DNA of 64,000 nt from Phycisphaerae bacterium (lineage in GTDB: Bacteria; Planctomycetota; Phycisphaerae; UBA1845; Fen-1342): positions 217,951-281,950 of the forward strand of contig JANQFV010000015.1 of assembly GCA_028277645.1 (NCBI GenBank), written 5' to 3'. Shown here in pieces: positions 18,633 to 27,503 of the stretch. Position numbers and translations under genes: made by a program. Below the pieces are notes generated by a model. It was given only the letters and a program-made list of their open reading frames with translations. It had not been told where the DNA came from and made no database searches. How positions within the stretch are numbered: position 1 is the first letter of the stretch; each line of letters begins with the position of its first letter.

Positions 18633-19589
18633 ATGCTCCAGGACACCCCCCAGCCGGATCAAGCTAATCCCAGACCGGAGCGGAAGCTGCGCGTGACGGT
18701 GCTCGCCGGCGGTCCCGGCGCGGAGCGTGACGTCAGTCTCCAGTCAGGCCAGGCCGTGGCGGACACCCTGCGCCAACGCGGGCATGAAGTGTTCCTAGCA
18801 GATATCAGCCCCGCAGACCTGTCCGCGCTCGACACACCCGCCGATGTCGTCTTTCCCGCCCTGCACGGCACGTTCGGCGAGGACGGCACGCTCCAGGGCA
18901 TCATGGAGCAGCGCGGGATTTGTTTCGTCGGTGCGGATTCGCGCGGGTCGGCACTGGCGATGGACAAGATCGCCAGCAAGCAGCTCGTGCTGGATGCCGG
19001 GTTCGACACACCGCCGTACGAAATCTGGGAGGCGGCTCAGCCCGATCACCGCGACTTGCCGGAGCTCGAATTCCCTGTCGTCGTGAAACCCGCTGATCAG
19101 GGCAGTAGCGTCGCGACGACGATTGTCGAGCAGCCTCAGGCATTCCGCGACGCTTTGACCGCTGTGTTCCCGCACTCGCAACGGGCCCTGGTAGAGCAGT
19201 TTATTGCGGGCGAAGAACTGACGGTGGGCATCCTGGCGGATACCGCACTGCCGCCGATCTGCATTCGACCTAAGCGCGAATTCTACGATTATCAGGCCAA
19301 ATACCAGGACGACGCGACCGAATACCTGTTTGACGCAGGTTATGCGCCGGCGCTGCTGAAGCGCGCGCAGTCACGCAGCCTGACCGTTTTCGATACGCTC
19401 GGCTGCCGACATCTGGGCCGCGTCGACTGGATTGTCGATCGCGACGGCAAACTTTGGTTCTTGGAACTCAACACCCTGCCGGGATTCACCAGCCATTCGC
19501 TCGTGCCCAAGGCCGCCGCAAAGCACGGCATTCCGTTTGATGAGTTGGTAGAACGTCTTGTGTTCATGGCTCTGGAGCAATCGGCATGA
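18633..19589 (+). CDS. ddl: D-alanine--D-alanine ligase
   Basis: 318-residue ATP-grasp enzyme making D-Ala-D-Ala for the stem peptide. Seen: an N-terminal LAGGPGAERDVSLQSG (the family usually has GG.S.E..VSL..), FPALHGTFGEDGTLQG, the ATP-binding VVKPADQGSSVA, and the metal-binding end LELNTLPGFTSHSLVP. It starts 13 bases after murB with only weak purine signal, and ends in an ATGA overlap with ftsQ. Its placement in the cell-wall run agrees with the E. coli order murC-ddl-ftsQ. Confidence 0.95.
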   Translation: MLQDTPQPDQANPRPERKLRVTVLAGGPGAERDVSLQSGQAVADTLRQRGHEVFLADISPADLSALDTPADVVFPALHGTFGEDGTLQGIMEQRGICFVGADSRGSALAMDKIASKQLVLDAGFDTPPYEIWEAAQPDHRDLPELEFPVVVKPADQGSSVATTIVEQPQAFRDALTAVFPHSQRALVEQFIAGEELTVGILADTALPPICIRPKREFYDYQAKYQDDATEYLFDAGYAPALLKRAQSRSLTVFDTLGCRHLGRVDWIVDRDGKLWFLELNTLPGFTSHSLVPKAAAKHGIPFDELVERLVFMALEQSA

Positions 19590-20506
19590 CTCGCCGCGCC
19601 GCTAAGAAGCGTCCGCACATCGTTCGCAAGTCGCAGAAGCCGCGGCTGTCGTGGAATCTATCACCGACAGCGTGGCGTCGGTTGGCCGTTGGCACGCTGT
19701 GGGGCGGAGCGCTGGCGGTGTTCCTCTGGTGCACCGGCCGTCTCGATGCCCACGTCGCAACGATCACGGCCGCAGAATCGCCGCACGTCGTCTGGCACGA
19801 ATTGCCGGTCTGGCTTCAGCGGCCCGGCAATCAGCCGGTGCTCGATGAGATCGAATCACGGCTGGCGCTGCCGGAATCGGCTGCCGTCGATCTCCAGCTA
19901 CCGCGCCTGGTAGGTGAGCAGATTGCCGCGTCGCCGTGGGTTGCCGGCGTGCGGCGCGTCACGCAGCTTCCAGGCGGCGAACTACACGTGGACGCACAGT
20001 TCCGCGAGCCGCTCTGTTATGTCGAGGTACGCGGCCAGGCGTACCTGATCGACCGTAGCGGCGTACGGCTCCCACCACAGTGCAGCGCCACAACGATCCC
20101 GGGCGGCGAGTGGTTTCTAATTACGGGCACGGAATTCACACGTACTGAGATCGGGCAACGCTGGGAGGGCGAGGACATCGCCGCCGGCATCAAGCTGGTT
20201 ACGTTCCTGCGTCGCGCGGCGGCCCAGAATCTGCTGCCGTTCGCATCGTGGCTGCGGGCCGTGGATGTCTCGAACTTCAATCGCCGCGAGCGTGAACTCG
20301 ACGGCCGCCTACGCATCCAAACGGTACACCCGGCCTGCTACATCGACTGGGGCGAGCCGCCGGGCGAGGAACACTCCGTGGAGGTCCCCGCGGCCGAGAA
20401 ACTGAACCGCCTGAACCGTCTGTTCAGCGAACTGGGCCAGATTCCGGAGCGCATCGTGATTGTGCGTTGGCCGGATGGCATTGACTTCAAACCGCCGAGC
20501 CGGTGA
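19586..20506 (+). CDS. ftsQ: FtsQ/DivIB-like cell-division protein
   Basis: 306 residues: a basic cytoplasmic head (residues 1-30), one membrane helix (~33-52), then a periplasmic part with a region of POTRA-like sequence and the FtsQ-type stretch REPLCYVEVRGQAYLIDRSGVRL. FtsQ is a scaffold of the divisome in FtsZ-based dividers. Assignment rests on topology, this short motif and position right after ddl, since FtsQ proteins diverge strongly. ftsA and ftsZ, which normally follow, are absent; two polytopic membrane proteins come instead. Confidence 0.78.
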   Translation: MTRRAAKKRPHIVRKSQKPRLSWNLSPTAWRRLAVGTLWGGALAVFLWCTGRLDAHVATITAAESPHVVWHELPVWLQRPGNQPVLDEIESRLALPESAAVDLQLPRLVGEQIAASPWVAGVRRVTQLPGGELHVDAQFREPLCYVEVRGQAYLIDRSGVRLPPQCSATTIPGGEWFLITGTEFTRTEIGQRWEGEDIAAGIKLVTFLRRAAAQNLLPFASWLRAVDVSNFNRRERELDGRLRIQTVHPACYIDWGEPPGEEHSVEVPAAEKLNRLNRLFSELGQIPERIVIVRWPDGIDFKPPSR

Positions 20507-20532
20507 CTATCATCCATCAGAGGTGGAAACCG

Positions 20533-21345
20533 ATGGACATGAACGAACTGCCCGCTCGTCTGATCGAGACCATCAATCAGCACATCCCGTCGGATGCGGC
20601 CTGGATACCGCTGGCGTTTATCGGCGCGACCGCGGCCGTCGGACTGCTCTTCATGGCACGGGGGGCGCGCCTCGCACCCGGACTGATCGCGGCGGTGCTC
20701 GCGATCAGCGGCGGGATTGGCGGCGGCTTGCTGCCGCACTGGACACCCATCCCGTTCTGGCCCGCCGCGCTGCTAGGCGGCGCCGCGGGCCTGATCCTGG
20801 GCGTGATTCTGTTTCGCTTCTGGATGGCGGCGCAAGTGGCGGGAGTATTGGTCGTCGCGGCGCTGGCGGTGTATGGCACACGCCTTCAGCAACCGTTGAG
20901 CACCTTCTCCTCGCAAGGCTACAACGCGACGACCGAAGAAGTCGGATTGCTGCCGCCCGGCGAAATCGCCGTCTCTGAAGCGGTCTGGTACGAGCACGTA
21001 CAGAACCTCTGGGCCCATCTGGGGCAGGAAGTGCCGTCGTTCCAACTAAGCTTCGTCGCGATCGTCGTCTCGACTGCGATCGCCGGCCTGGTATTCGCCA
21101 CGCTGATGCCGCGTGCGGCGCGGTCGTTCTGGGCGGCGACTCTGGGAACCGGCCTGGTGACGTTGGCGGGATTCGTTCTGTTCTACACGCGCTGGCCACA
21201 GGCCCTGGACGGTGCCGGGTACTGGCCGCTGACGATCATCGGCGCGTTATGGGGCATTTCGATGCTCTGGAATCTGTTCGACGTGCTCGGCAAACGTCCG
21301 AAAGTAGCGTCCCCCGCTGCCGATGCAGCGCCGGCCAGCACCTGA
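20533..21345 (+). CDS. Polytopic membrane protein of unknown function
   Basis: ATG 20533 is chosen because AGAGGTGG (20519-20526) lies just upstream; a GTG at 20503 overlapping ftsQ is possible. The 270-residue product has about eight hydrophobic helices rich in Gly and Ala (WIPLAFIGATAAVGLLF, AALLGGAAGLILGVIL, and so on) with one longer extracytoplasmic loop at ~135-175. No motif is recognised. It shares helix layout and the Gly/Ala-rich style with the next gene, and the two may be a pair. Cotranscription with ftsQ is likely from the 26-base gap. Confidence 0.7.
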   Translation: MDMNELPARLIETINQHIPSDAAWIPLAFIGATAAVGLLFMARGARLAPGLIAAVLAISGGIGGGLLPHWTPIPFWPAALLGGAAGLILGVILFRFWMAAQVAGVLVVAALAVYGTRLQQPLSTFSSQGYNATTEEVGLLPPGEIAVSEAVWYEHVQNLWAHLGQEVPSFQLSFVAIVVSTAIAGLVFATLMPRAARSFWAATLGTGLVTLAGFVLFYTRWPQALDGAGYWPLTIIGALWGISMLWNLFDVLGKRPKVASPAADAAPAST

Positions 21346-21455
21346 GTCGGCCCGCTACAGCAGACCGCAAAACCACTCAATTACACACTTGCCCGCAGCC
21401 GCGGGGATTTTAACTATCTTAACAGGGCCATAACGGTGCTGTCGGAGGTGGTGCT

Positions 21456-22076
21456 ATGGGCGAGTGCCAGAGCTACCTGTTCAACTGGATCGGCGGTCAG
21501 CCGGGCGCAACGGGATTGGTGTTCTTCGCAGCCGGAGCACTCTACGGCTTCGCAGCGTTTCGGATGTTGCGTTTCCTGCTGCTGATCTCGACCGCGGGTT
21601 ACGGCGCGCTGGCCGGGCTGATCACCGCCTGGACGCTCAACTATCAACCCGACGTGCTCGTTGTCGCGGGCGGCTTCCTGGGTGCGCTGATCGGAATAGC
21701 GTCCGGCCGCGCCGCTCTGCTCTGTTCTGCGGCGGCCACGGCCGCGACCCTCTGCGGCTACGTCGCCAGCCAGATGGGGCTCGCTGGCACACCGCTTCTG
21801 ATTGTCATGGCATCCTGCGGTCTGCTGGGGGCGACGTGCGCGCTGCTAGGACGGGAGACCACCGCGCTGTTCATCACCACACTGCAGGGCGCGGGACTGA
21901 TGATCATCGGTTTCGCAGGTCTGTCGAGCGCGTACGTGCCGTCACTGGGGGCGACGTTTCGGAGCTGGGCCTCAAGCCAGTCGCTGATGATCCCCATCCT
22001 GCTGACCATGGTGGCGATTGGCGCCTACGCAGTACAGGCCTCCCGCCTGCAAGGCGACATCTGCACGGGCAAGTGA
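21456..22076 (+). CDS. Small polytopic membrane protein of unknown function
   Basis: A strong GGAGGTGG (21444-21451) precedes the ATG. The 206 residues fold into about seven hydrophobic segments, for example GLVFFAAGALYGFAAFRML and LLLISTAGYGALAGLITA, with a short soluble C-terminus. No catalytic or ligand motif is visible. Similar in plan to the preceding gene, so possibly a subunit partner or ancient duplicate. A weak TTGCCC / TAACTA pair near 21389-21416 could give it its own promoter. Confidence 0.7.
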   Translation: MGECQSYLFNWIGGQPGATGLVFFAAGALYGFAAFRMLRFLLLISTAGYGALAGLITAWTLNYQPDVLVVAGGFLGALIGIASGRAALLCSAAATAATLCGYVASQMGLAGTPLLIVMASCGLLGATCALLGRETTALFITTLQGAGLMIIGFAGLSSAYVPSLGATFRSWASSQSLMIPILLTMVAIGAYAVQASRLQGDICTGK

Positions 22077-22181
22077 TCGTGAGTCGTCAGCACACTGCGC
22101 GTTATCGGGCACTGATTGCTGGCTAACGCGCTGTTCCCGCAGAAACCGGTCTGACGCCCCGCAAACTCGATTCACTTCTAG

Positions 22182-22209
22182 TTGACAACACATCTCCAAC
22201 CGATAAAGT
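22182..22209 (+). promoter_or_regulatory. Promoter for thrS-infC
   Basis: A perfect TTGACA (22182-22187) and TAAAGT (22204-22209) separated by 16 bases. It would give a transcript leader of roughly 215 bases before thrS. Confidence 0.55.
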
Positions 22210-22430
22210 GCTTAGATGCTGGGGTTTAGGCCCCTATGCGCATTGGATTGATTGGATTGGGCCTCATGCAACGTGGGATAGAAACGTGAGATATCTCCGA
22301 CCCGGCGGTCGCGCGGCCCGCGCGTCCGTCAGCGGCGTCATATCGTTCACACGTTTCGTACCCACGTGTGCGTCCGCACGTCGTGCGGATATGTGTAAGT
22401 GCTCTCTCCAATCATGAGGATTCCCACCCC
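22210..22430 (+). promoter_or_regulatory. Long thrS leader, possibly structured
   Basis: No gene between 22077 and the thrS start. A perfect 7-bp hairpin TCCGCAC/GTGCGGA with a 3-base loop lies at 22373-22389, about 40 bases before the start codon, and the ribosome-binding site GAGGA is at 22416-22420. E. coli thrS is autoregulated through structures in its leader; the same is possible here, but I see no anticodon-mimic I can vouch for and no T-box sequence. Confidence 0.35.
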
Positions 22431-24605
22431 ATGCTGAAAGTGCAGCTTCCCGACGGTACCGTCGTCGAACACCCCGATGGCGCCTCGGCGGCCGATGTCG
22501 TCGAAGCCATCTCGCCCGGCCTGCTCCGCAAGGCTGTGGCAGCGAAAGTGAATGATCAGATTGTGGACCTCGCCCGACCGATCGCTGAACCGGAGACGAC
22601 TTTCCGCGCGCTGACGCTGAGTGATCCGGAAGGCCTCGAAGTGGCGCGGCACAGCGCTGCTCACGTCATGGCCGAAGCCATTTGCTCGCTGTGGCCACAG
22701 ACCAAGCTCGCGTACGGTCCGCCGGTCGAGAACGGGTTTTACTACGACATCGAGCTCGACCACCCACTGACGCCGGACGACTTCGCCAAGATCGAAGCGA
22801 AGATGCAGCAGATCGTCAAGGAGAATCGGGCGTTCACGCGCTACGAGATGCCGCGTGATGAGGCGATGACCAAGCTCGAACAGGAGCAGAATCCCTACAA
22901 GATCGACAACGCCGAGCGCGCCGACGGCGAAGCGCTGAGCTTCTACGCCACGGGCGAGCCGGGTTCCGGCTGCTTCGAGGACCTGTGCCGCGGGCCGCAC
23001 GTGCCGCGCACCGGCCAGATCGGTGCGTTCAAGGTCATGCAGGTGGCCGGCGCGTACTGGCGTGGCGATGCCAACCAGCAAATGCTGCAGCGCGTGTACG
23101 GCACGACCTGGCCGGACAAGAAGGCGCTGAAGCAACACCTCGCCTTCATTGAGGAGGCCCGCAAGCGCGATCACCGCAAGCTCGGGCAGGATCTCGGGCT
23201 GTTCACGATCGACCCGCTGGTCGGCCCGGGGCTTGCACTGTGGAAACCGCATGGTGCGGTCATTCGCCGCACGCTTGAGGACTTTATCCTCGCGGAGCTA
23301 CTGTCCCGCGGGTACGAGTCGGTCTACACGCCGCAGATCGGCAAGCTCGACCTGTATCGCACGAGCGGTCACTTCCCGTACTACAAGGACAGTCAGTATC
23401 CGCCGCTGTTCGAAAACGATACGGCACGGCTGCTGAATGACCTGTGGGAGGCGACCGCGGCCCGCGGCGACGCCGAGGGGTACAGCGCGGACGAGCAGTG
23501 TGTGTTGGACAAGCTGGACGACGCAACCAGGCAGAGGCTCCAGCAGCGCAAATACTCCGCAACCAGCGGCAACGGCGAGCAGAATCAGCGTGCGATCCGC
23601 AGCCAGCTTTCCGAGGGCGACGGCTATCTGCTGCGGCCGATGAACTGCCCGCACCACGTGCGGATCTTCGCGTCTGAACAGCGCAGCTATCGCGATCTGC
23701 CCGTACGACTTTGCGAGTTCGGACAGGTGTACCGCTACGAACAGTCCGGAGAGGTCAGCGGCTTAACGCGCGTCCGCGGGTTCTGCCAGGACGACGCGCA
23801 CATCTTCTGCACGCCGGAGCAGCTCCCGCGTGAGATCGGCGACTGCATCGATCTGTCCAAGTTTGTGCTGGATGCGATTAGGTTGCGCGACTACCGTGTC
23901 CGCGTGGGCCTGCGCGATCCGGACAGCAGTAAATACATTGGCGACACCGCCGTCTGGGACATGGCTGAGGCAGCGTTGCGTGATGCCGTTCGGACGGCCG
24001 AGATGACGTCGTCCGAGGAGTACGGCGAAGCCGCGTTCTACGGCCCGAAGGTGGACTTCATTGTCAAGGATGCGATCGGCCGCGAATGGCAGCTCGGCAC
24101 GGTCCAGGTGGACTACAACCTGCCGCGGCGATTCGAGCTGTCCTACATTGGTGATGACAACGCGGAGCACCAACCGGTGATGGTCCACCGTGCGCTGTTC
24201 GGCAGCATCGAGCGCTTCGTCGGAATCCTGATCGAGCATTTCGCGGGCGCGTTTCCGTTGTGGCTCGCGCCAACGCAGGTGCGGGTGTGCTCGATCTCCG
24301 AGAAGTCGGCGGACTACGCGCGCACGGTGTACGAAGCTGGGCGGGCCGCGGAGCTACGGGTCGAGCTCGATGACGGCGACGACCGTATCGGTGCAAAGAT
24401 CCGAGCCGCGACGATGATGAAGATCCCCTACGTGCTGGTCGTCGGCGAGCAGGAAGCCGCCGATCAGACGGTCAATGTACGCACGCGTGACGGGCAGCAA
24501 TTGGGAAGTTACCCGCTGCCGCAGTTCCTGGCGGCGTGTGCCAGTGAGATCGAGAATCGCGGCGAACAATCGCCGGACGAGCTACACCAGGGCTCGTCAA
24601 AGTAA
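22431..24605 (+). CDS. thrS: Threonyl-tRNA synthetase
   Basis: 724 residues, class II synthetase charging tRNA-Thr. An N-terminal TGS domain (residues 1-65) is followed by the editing/SAD domain with HSAAHVMAEAI and, later, the zinc-type cysteine in GSGCFEDLCRGPHV. The catalytic core has the motif 2 region RVRGFCQDDAHIFC and MNCPHH, and motif 3 with HRALFGSIERFVGILIEH. The anticodon-binding domain closes the protein. The start ATG 22431 fits the TGS domain; further upstream codons in frame are non-conserved. Followed by infC after 43 bases, the classic thrS-infC pairing. Confidence 0.97.
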   Translation: MLKVQLPDGTVVEHPDGASAADVVEAISPGLLRKAVAAKVNDQIVDLARPIAEPETTFRALTLSDPEGLEVARHSAAHVMAEAICSLWPQTKLAYGPPVENGFYYDIELDHPLTPDDFAKIEAKMQQIVKENRAFTRYEMPRDEAMTKLEQEQNPYKIDNAERADGEALSFYATGEPGSGCFEDLCRGPHVPRTGQIGAFKVMQVAGAYWRGDANQQMLQRVYGTTWPDKKALKQHLAFIEEARKRDHRKLGQDLGLFTIDPLVGPGLALWKPHGAVIRRTLEDFILAELLSRGYESVYTPQIGKLDLYRTSGHFPYYKDSQYPPLFENDTARLLNDLWEATAARGDAEGYSADEQCVLDKLDDATRQRLQQRKYSATSGNGEQNQRAIRSQLSEGDGYLLRPMNCPHHVRIFASEQRSYRDLPVRLCEFGQVYRYEQSGEVSGLTRVRGFCQDDAHIFCTPEQLPREIGDCIDLSKFVLDAIRLRDYRVRVGLRDPDSSKYIGDTAVWDMAEAALRDAVRTAEMTSSEEYGEAAFYGPKVDFIVKDAIGREWQLGTVQVDYNLPRRFELSYIGDDNAEHQPVMVHRALFGSIERFVGILIEHFAGAFPLWLAPTQVRVCSISEKSADYARTVYEAGRAAELRVELDDGDDRIGAKIRAATMMKIPYVLVVGEQEAADQTVNVRTRDGQQLGSYPLPQFLAACASEIENRGEQSPDELHQGSSK

Positions 24606-24648
24606 CCGCGTGGCCCTGGGCCGCGTCGGCAGAAAGGACGGTGAACAC

Positions 24649-25266
24649 ATCAATCAGAACCTGCGATGCAATGAGCAGATCCGGATCTCCCCGGTCCGCG
24701 TGATCGGCGAAGACAACGAACAGCTCGGCATCATGACGAACAATGAGGCCATGCGCCTCGCGCGGGAAGCCGGCGTGGACCTGGTTGAGGTCGCTCCGAA
24801 CGTGCGCCCGCCCGTTTGCCGGTTGATGAACTACGGCAAATGGAAGTACACGCAGAAGAAGAACCTCAAGAAGCACCATGAGCAGCCGCTGAAGGAAGTG
24901 CGCATCCGGCCGAAGACCGATACGCACGACCGCGAAATCAAGGTCAACCGCGCCGTGAAGTTCCTGAAGAAGGGGCACAAGGTGCAGTTCACCATGATCT
25001 TCCGCGGCCGCGAACGTTCACACCGCGAGATCGGGTTCCAGACGTTCCGTTCGATCGTCGAGAACTTCGGCCCCAAAGTGAAAGTCGAGCGGGCCCCGAA
25101 CGTGGACGGCCGGTTCATGACTATGGTGCTGGCACCGGTGAAGGGTGCGTTTGACGACGTCGAGGTCGATGAGAAGGACACCGACGACGCGGTCGAGACG
25201 GTCGATACGGACGAGCAGCCCGAAACGACCGAGTCCTCGACGTCGACACACCAGGGTGACAAGTAG
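24649..25266 (+). CDS. infC: Translation initiation factor IF-3 with an AUC start codon
   Basis: Binds the 30S subunit and checks initiator tRNA pairing. Conserved IF3 sequence begins at INQNLRCNEQIRISPVRV and runs through VDLVEVAPNVRPPVCR, MNYGKWKY, RPKTDTHD and the C-terminal KVKVERAPNVDGRFM. Immediately before it AAAGGACG (24633-24640) lies 8 bases from ATC 24649; the only other in-frame choice nearby is GTG 24610 with no ribosome-binding site. AUU/AUC starts are the known basis of IF3 autoregulation. The last ~40 residues are an acidic Asp/Glu/Thr tail not found in E. coli IF3. rpmI and rplT do not follow here. Confidence 0.92.
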   Translation: MNQNLRCNEQIRISPVRVIGEDNEQLGIMTNNEAMRLAREAGVDLVEVAPNVRPPVCRLMNYGKWKYTQKKNLKKHHEQPLKEVRIRPKTDTHDREIKVNRAVKFLKKGHKVQFTMIFRGRERSHREIGFQTFRSIVENFGPKVKVERAPNVDGRFMTMVLAPVKGAFDDVEVDEKDTDDAVETVDTDEQPETTESSTSTHQGDK

Positions 25267-25371
25267 AACGGCGCCGCCGACCGAGCCGTTGGCGGCATGA
25301 GCGCGGCGCGGGGGCTATAGCGGTGCCGTACGAATCGCGGCGGCTGTGTCGCCGCACGCGTGAGGTAGGAC

Positions 25372-26268
25372 ATGCCCGAGGGATTGCGCATCGGCTTCAT
25401 CGGATTGGGGATCATGGGGCAACCGATGGCCGGTCACTTGCTGCGAGCGGGCTATCCGCTGTCGGTCTACTCGCGGACGAAAACCAAAGCCACGCCATTG
25501 CTCGATGAAGGGGCGACCTGGCGAGACACGCCGGCGGACGTCGCCAGGGACGTCGACCTGTTGATCACGATCGTTACCGATACGCTCGACGTCGAGGAGG
25601 TCTTGTTCGGACTGAATGGGGCCGCGGCAAGCTTGCGATCCGGCTCCTGTGTCGTCGACATGACGACCATCCGGCCCGACGCGACCCGCGTGTTGGCACA
25701 GAAGCTGGCCGAGCAGGGCGTGACGCTGCTCGATGCTCCGGTCACCGGCGGTGACGTCGGCGCGCGTGAAGCTACGCTGACGATTATGGCGGGCGGGGAC
25801 GCCGACGCGTTTGAACGCGTGCGGCCGGTGCTGGAGAAGCTCGGGCGACGTGTCGTCCACGTTGGCCCCAGCGGTAGCGGACAGACGCTGAAGGCGTGCA
25901 ATCAGATTCTCTGCGCGGTGAATATGATCGGCGTGTGCGAGGCACTGACCGTTGCCCAACGCGCGGAGCTCGACTTGACACAGGCGATCGAGACACTGGC
26001 GTCCGGCGCCGGCGGGTCGTGGGCACTCGCCAATCTTGGACCAAAGATTGCGAATCGCGATCTGGCGCCGGCGTTCATGATCAAGCTGATTCAGAAGGAT
26101 CTGCGCATCTCGCAGGACACGGCCGACCAACTCGGTATTCCGCTGCCCGGCACGGCACTGGCGCAGCAACTCTTCCGGGCCGTCGAGGCACAAGCCGGCG
26201 GCGCCGAGTTGGGCACGCAAGCGATGATCCGCGCGATCCAGAATCTTGCCGGCGAATGCGCCAAGTAG
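25372..26268 (+). CDS. NAD(P)-dependent beta-hydroxyacid dehydrogenase (tartronate-semialdehyde-reductase type)
   Basis: 298 residues with the N-terminal dinucleotide-binding GFIGLGIMGQPMAGHL, the substrate-binding LDAPVTGGDVGAREATL and the catalytic-lysine segment GSGQTLKACNQIL (usually G.G...K..NN; here NQ). The family oxidises 3-hydroxyisobutyrate or reduces 2-hydroxy-3-oxopropionate; which substrate applies here cannot be told. A GAGGTAGGA ribosome-binding site precedes the ATG. larC follows after 26 bases, so co-transcription is likely. The gap before it contains a GC-rich GCCGCC..GGCGGC inverted repeat that may end thrS-infC transcription. Confidence 0.88.
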   Translation: MPEGLRIGFIGLGIMGQPMAGHLLRAGYPLSVYSRTKTKATPLLDEGATWRDTPADVARDVDLLITIVTDTLDVEEVLFGLNGAAASLRSGSCVVDMTTIRPDATRVLAQKLAEQGVTLLDAPVTGGDVGAREATLTIMAGGDADAFERVRPVLEKLGRRVVHVGPSGSGQTLKACNQILCAVNMIGVCEALTVAQRAELDLTQAIETLASGAGGSWALANLGPKIANRDLAPAFMIKLIQKDLRISQDTADQLGIPLPGTALAQQLFRAVEAQAGGAELGTQAMIRAIQNLAGECAK

Positions 26269-26294
26269 CGTCTATTTCACGAAAGGGCCGGTCG

Positions 26295-27503
26295 ATGCGT
26301 TGTGCCTACTTCGACTGTTTCGGCGGCGTCGCGGGGGACATGACGCTCGCAGCCCTCATCGACGCCGGCTGGCCGTTGGCGGAGTTGCAGCAGGTCGTCG
26401 AGTGTCTGCACCTCAGCGGCGTTACGGTGTCGGCCGAGCGCGTGCAGCGCGGCGGCCTGGCGGCGATGCACGTTGACGTTCGGATTGCAGACGACCCGGC
26501 TCGTAAGCACCGTCACCTGTCTGACATCATCAGGATCATCCAGGACGCGAAGCTCAACGACGCGGTCGCGGATCGTGCAATACAGATTTTCACGCGGCTG
26601 GCCGAGGCCGAAGCCAAGGTCCACGGCATCGAAGTGAGCAAGGTTCACTTTCACGAGGTCGGGGCGGACGACGCGATCGCGGATATTGTCGGTGCCTGTG
26701 CTGGTCTGACGGCGTTGAACATCGAACACATCGTCTGCTCGCCGATTCCGACCGGGCGCGGCACGATCGAGTGCGAGCACGGCACGATGCCCATCCCAGC
26801 CCCCGCCACAGCCGAGCTCTTGCGTGGCGTACCGCTCGCCGAATGTGACGAGGAGTTCGAAGTAACGACGCCGACCGGTGCCGCGATCCACACGACGCTC
26901 GCGGCCGAATTCGGTTCCCTGCCGCCGATGCAGATCGAACAGATCGCATACGGCGCCGGCACGCGCGAACATCGCACGCGGGCCAACATCCTACGGCTGT
27001 TCATCGGCAAACTGGAATCCGCTACGTCTGACGCGCAAGAAACGGCCGTAGTCATCGAGGCCCAGGTCGACGACGCCCCAGGGCAGGTCGTCGCATACGC
27101 CGCTGAGCGTCTGCTGGATGCTGGCGCGCTGGACGTATTCATGGTACCGATAATCATGAAGAAGGGCCGCCCGGGGCAACTGATCACGGTTCTGGCCGCC
27201 CCACTGGATACACCCCGCCTGGAGCAGGTGCTCCTGCGCGAGACGACCACGCTCGGCGTACGTCGCCACACTTGTCAGCGTACGATGCTCGAACGCACAT
27301 CCGTTGCGGTCGAGACCCGCTTTGGACCGATCCGAATCAAAGTCGGGTGGCAGAGCGGCCGTGCGTGTCAGGCCTGGCCGGAGTACGAGGACTGCGCCGC
27401 CGCCGCCCGGTCACACGACGTCGCGCTGCGCGACGTTCAGGACGCGGCCCTGCGAGCGTGGACGGAGCATGCTGCCTCTCAATCCAATCGCGGCGATGGA
27501 TAA
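26295..27503 (+). CDS. larC: LarC, nickel insertion into the nickel-pincer nucleotide cofactor
   Basis: 402 residues. It begins MRCAYFDCFGGVAGDM, the signature N-terminus of the LarC/DUF111 family, and continues with KVHFHEVGADDAIADIVG and the His/Glu-rich metal-binding segments; the C-terminal half has QVDDAPGQV and MKKGRPGQLITVL. LarC uses CTP to insert nickel into the pincer nucleotide made by LarB and LarE, giving the cofactor of lactate racemase-type enzymes. In Lactobacillus larC is read through a frameshift; here it is one uninterrupted frame. larB lies 2.5 kb downstream; no larA or larE is in the window. Confidence 0.92.
   Translation: MRCAYFDCFGGVAGDMTLAALIDAGWPLAELQQVVECLHLSGVTVSAERVQRGGLAAMHVDVRIADDPARKHRHLSDIIRIIQDAKLNDAVADRAIQIFTRLAEAEAKVHGIEVSKVHFHEVGADDAIADIVGACAGLTALNIEHIVCSPIPTGRGTIECEHGTMPIPAPATAELLRGVPLAECDEEFEVTTPTGAAIHTTLAAEFGSLPPMQIEQIAYGAGTREHRTRANILRLFIGKLESATSDAQETAVVIEAQVDDAPGQVVAYAAERLLDAGALDVFMVPIIMKKGRPGQLITVLAAPLDTPRLEQVLLRETTTLGVRRHTCQRTMLERTSVAVETRFGPIRIKVGWQSGRACQAWPEYEDCAAAARSHDVALRDVQDAALRAWTEHAASQSNRGDG

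Noticed and set aside
22077..22430. T-box upstream of thrS
   Set aside because: No T-box consensus (TGGNACCGCG) is found in the leader.
25896..26294. Open frame joined upstream to larC
   Set aside because: It lies over the 3' half of the hydroxyacid dehydrogenase gene; the LarC signature begins at ATG 26295.
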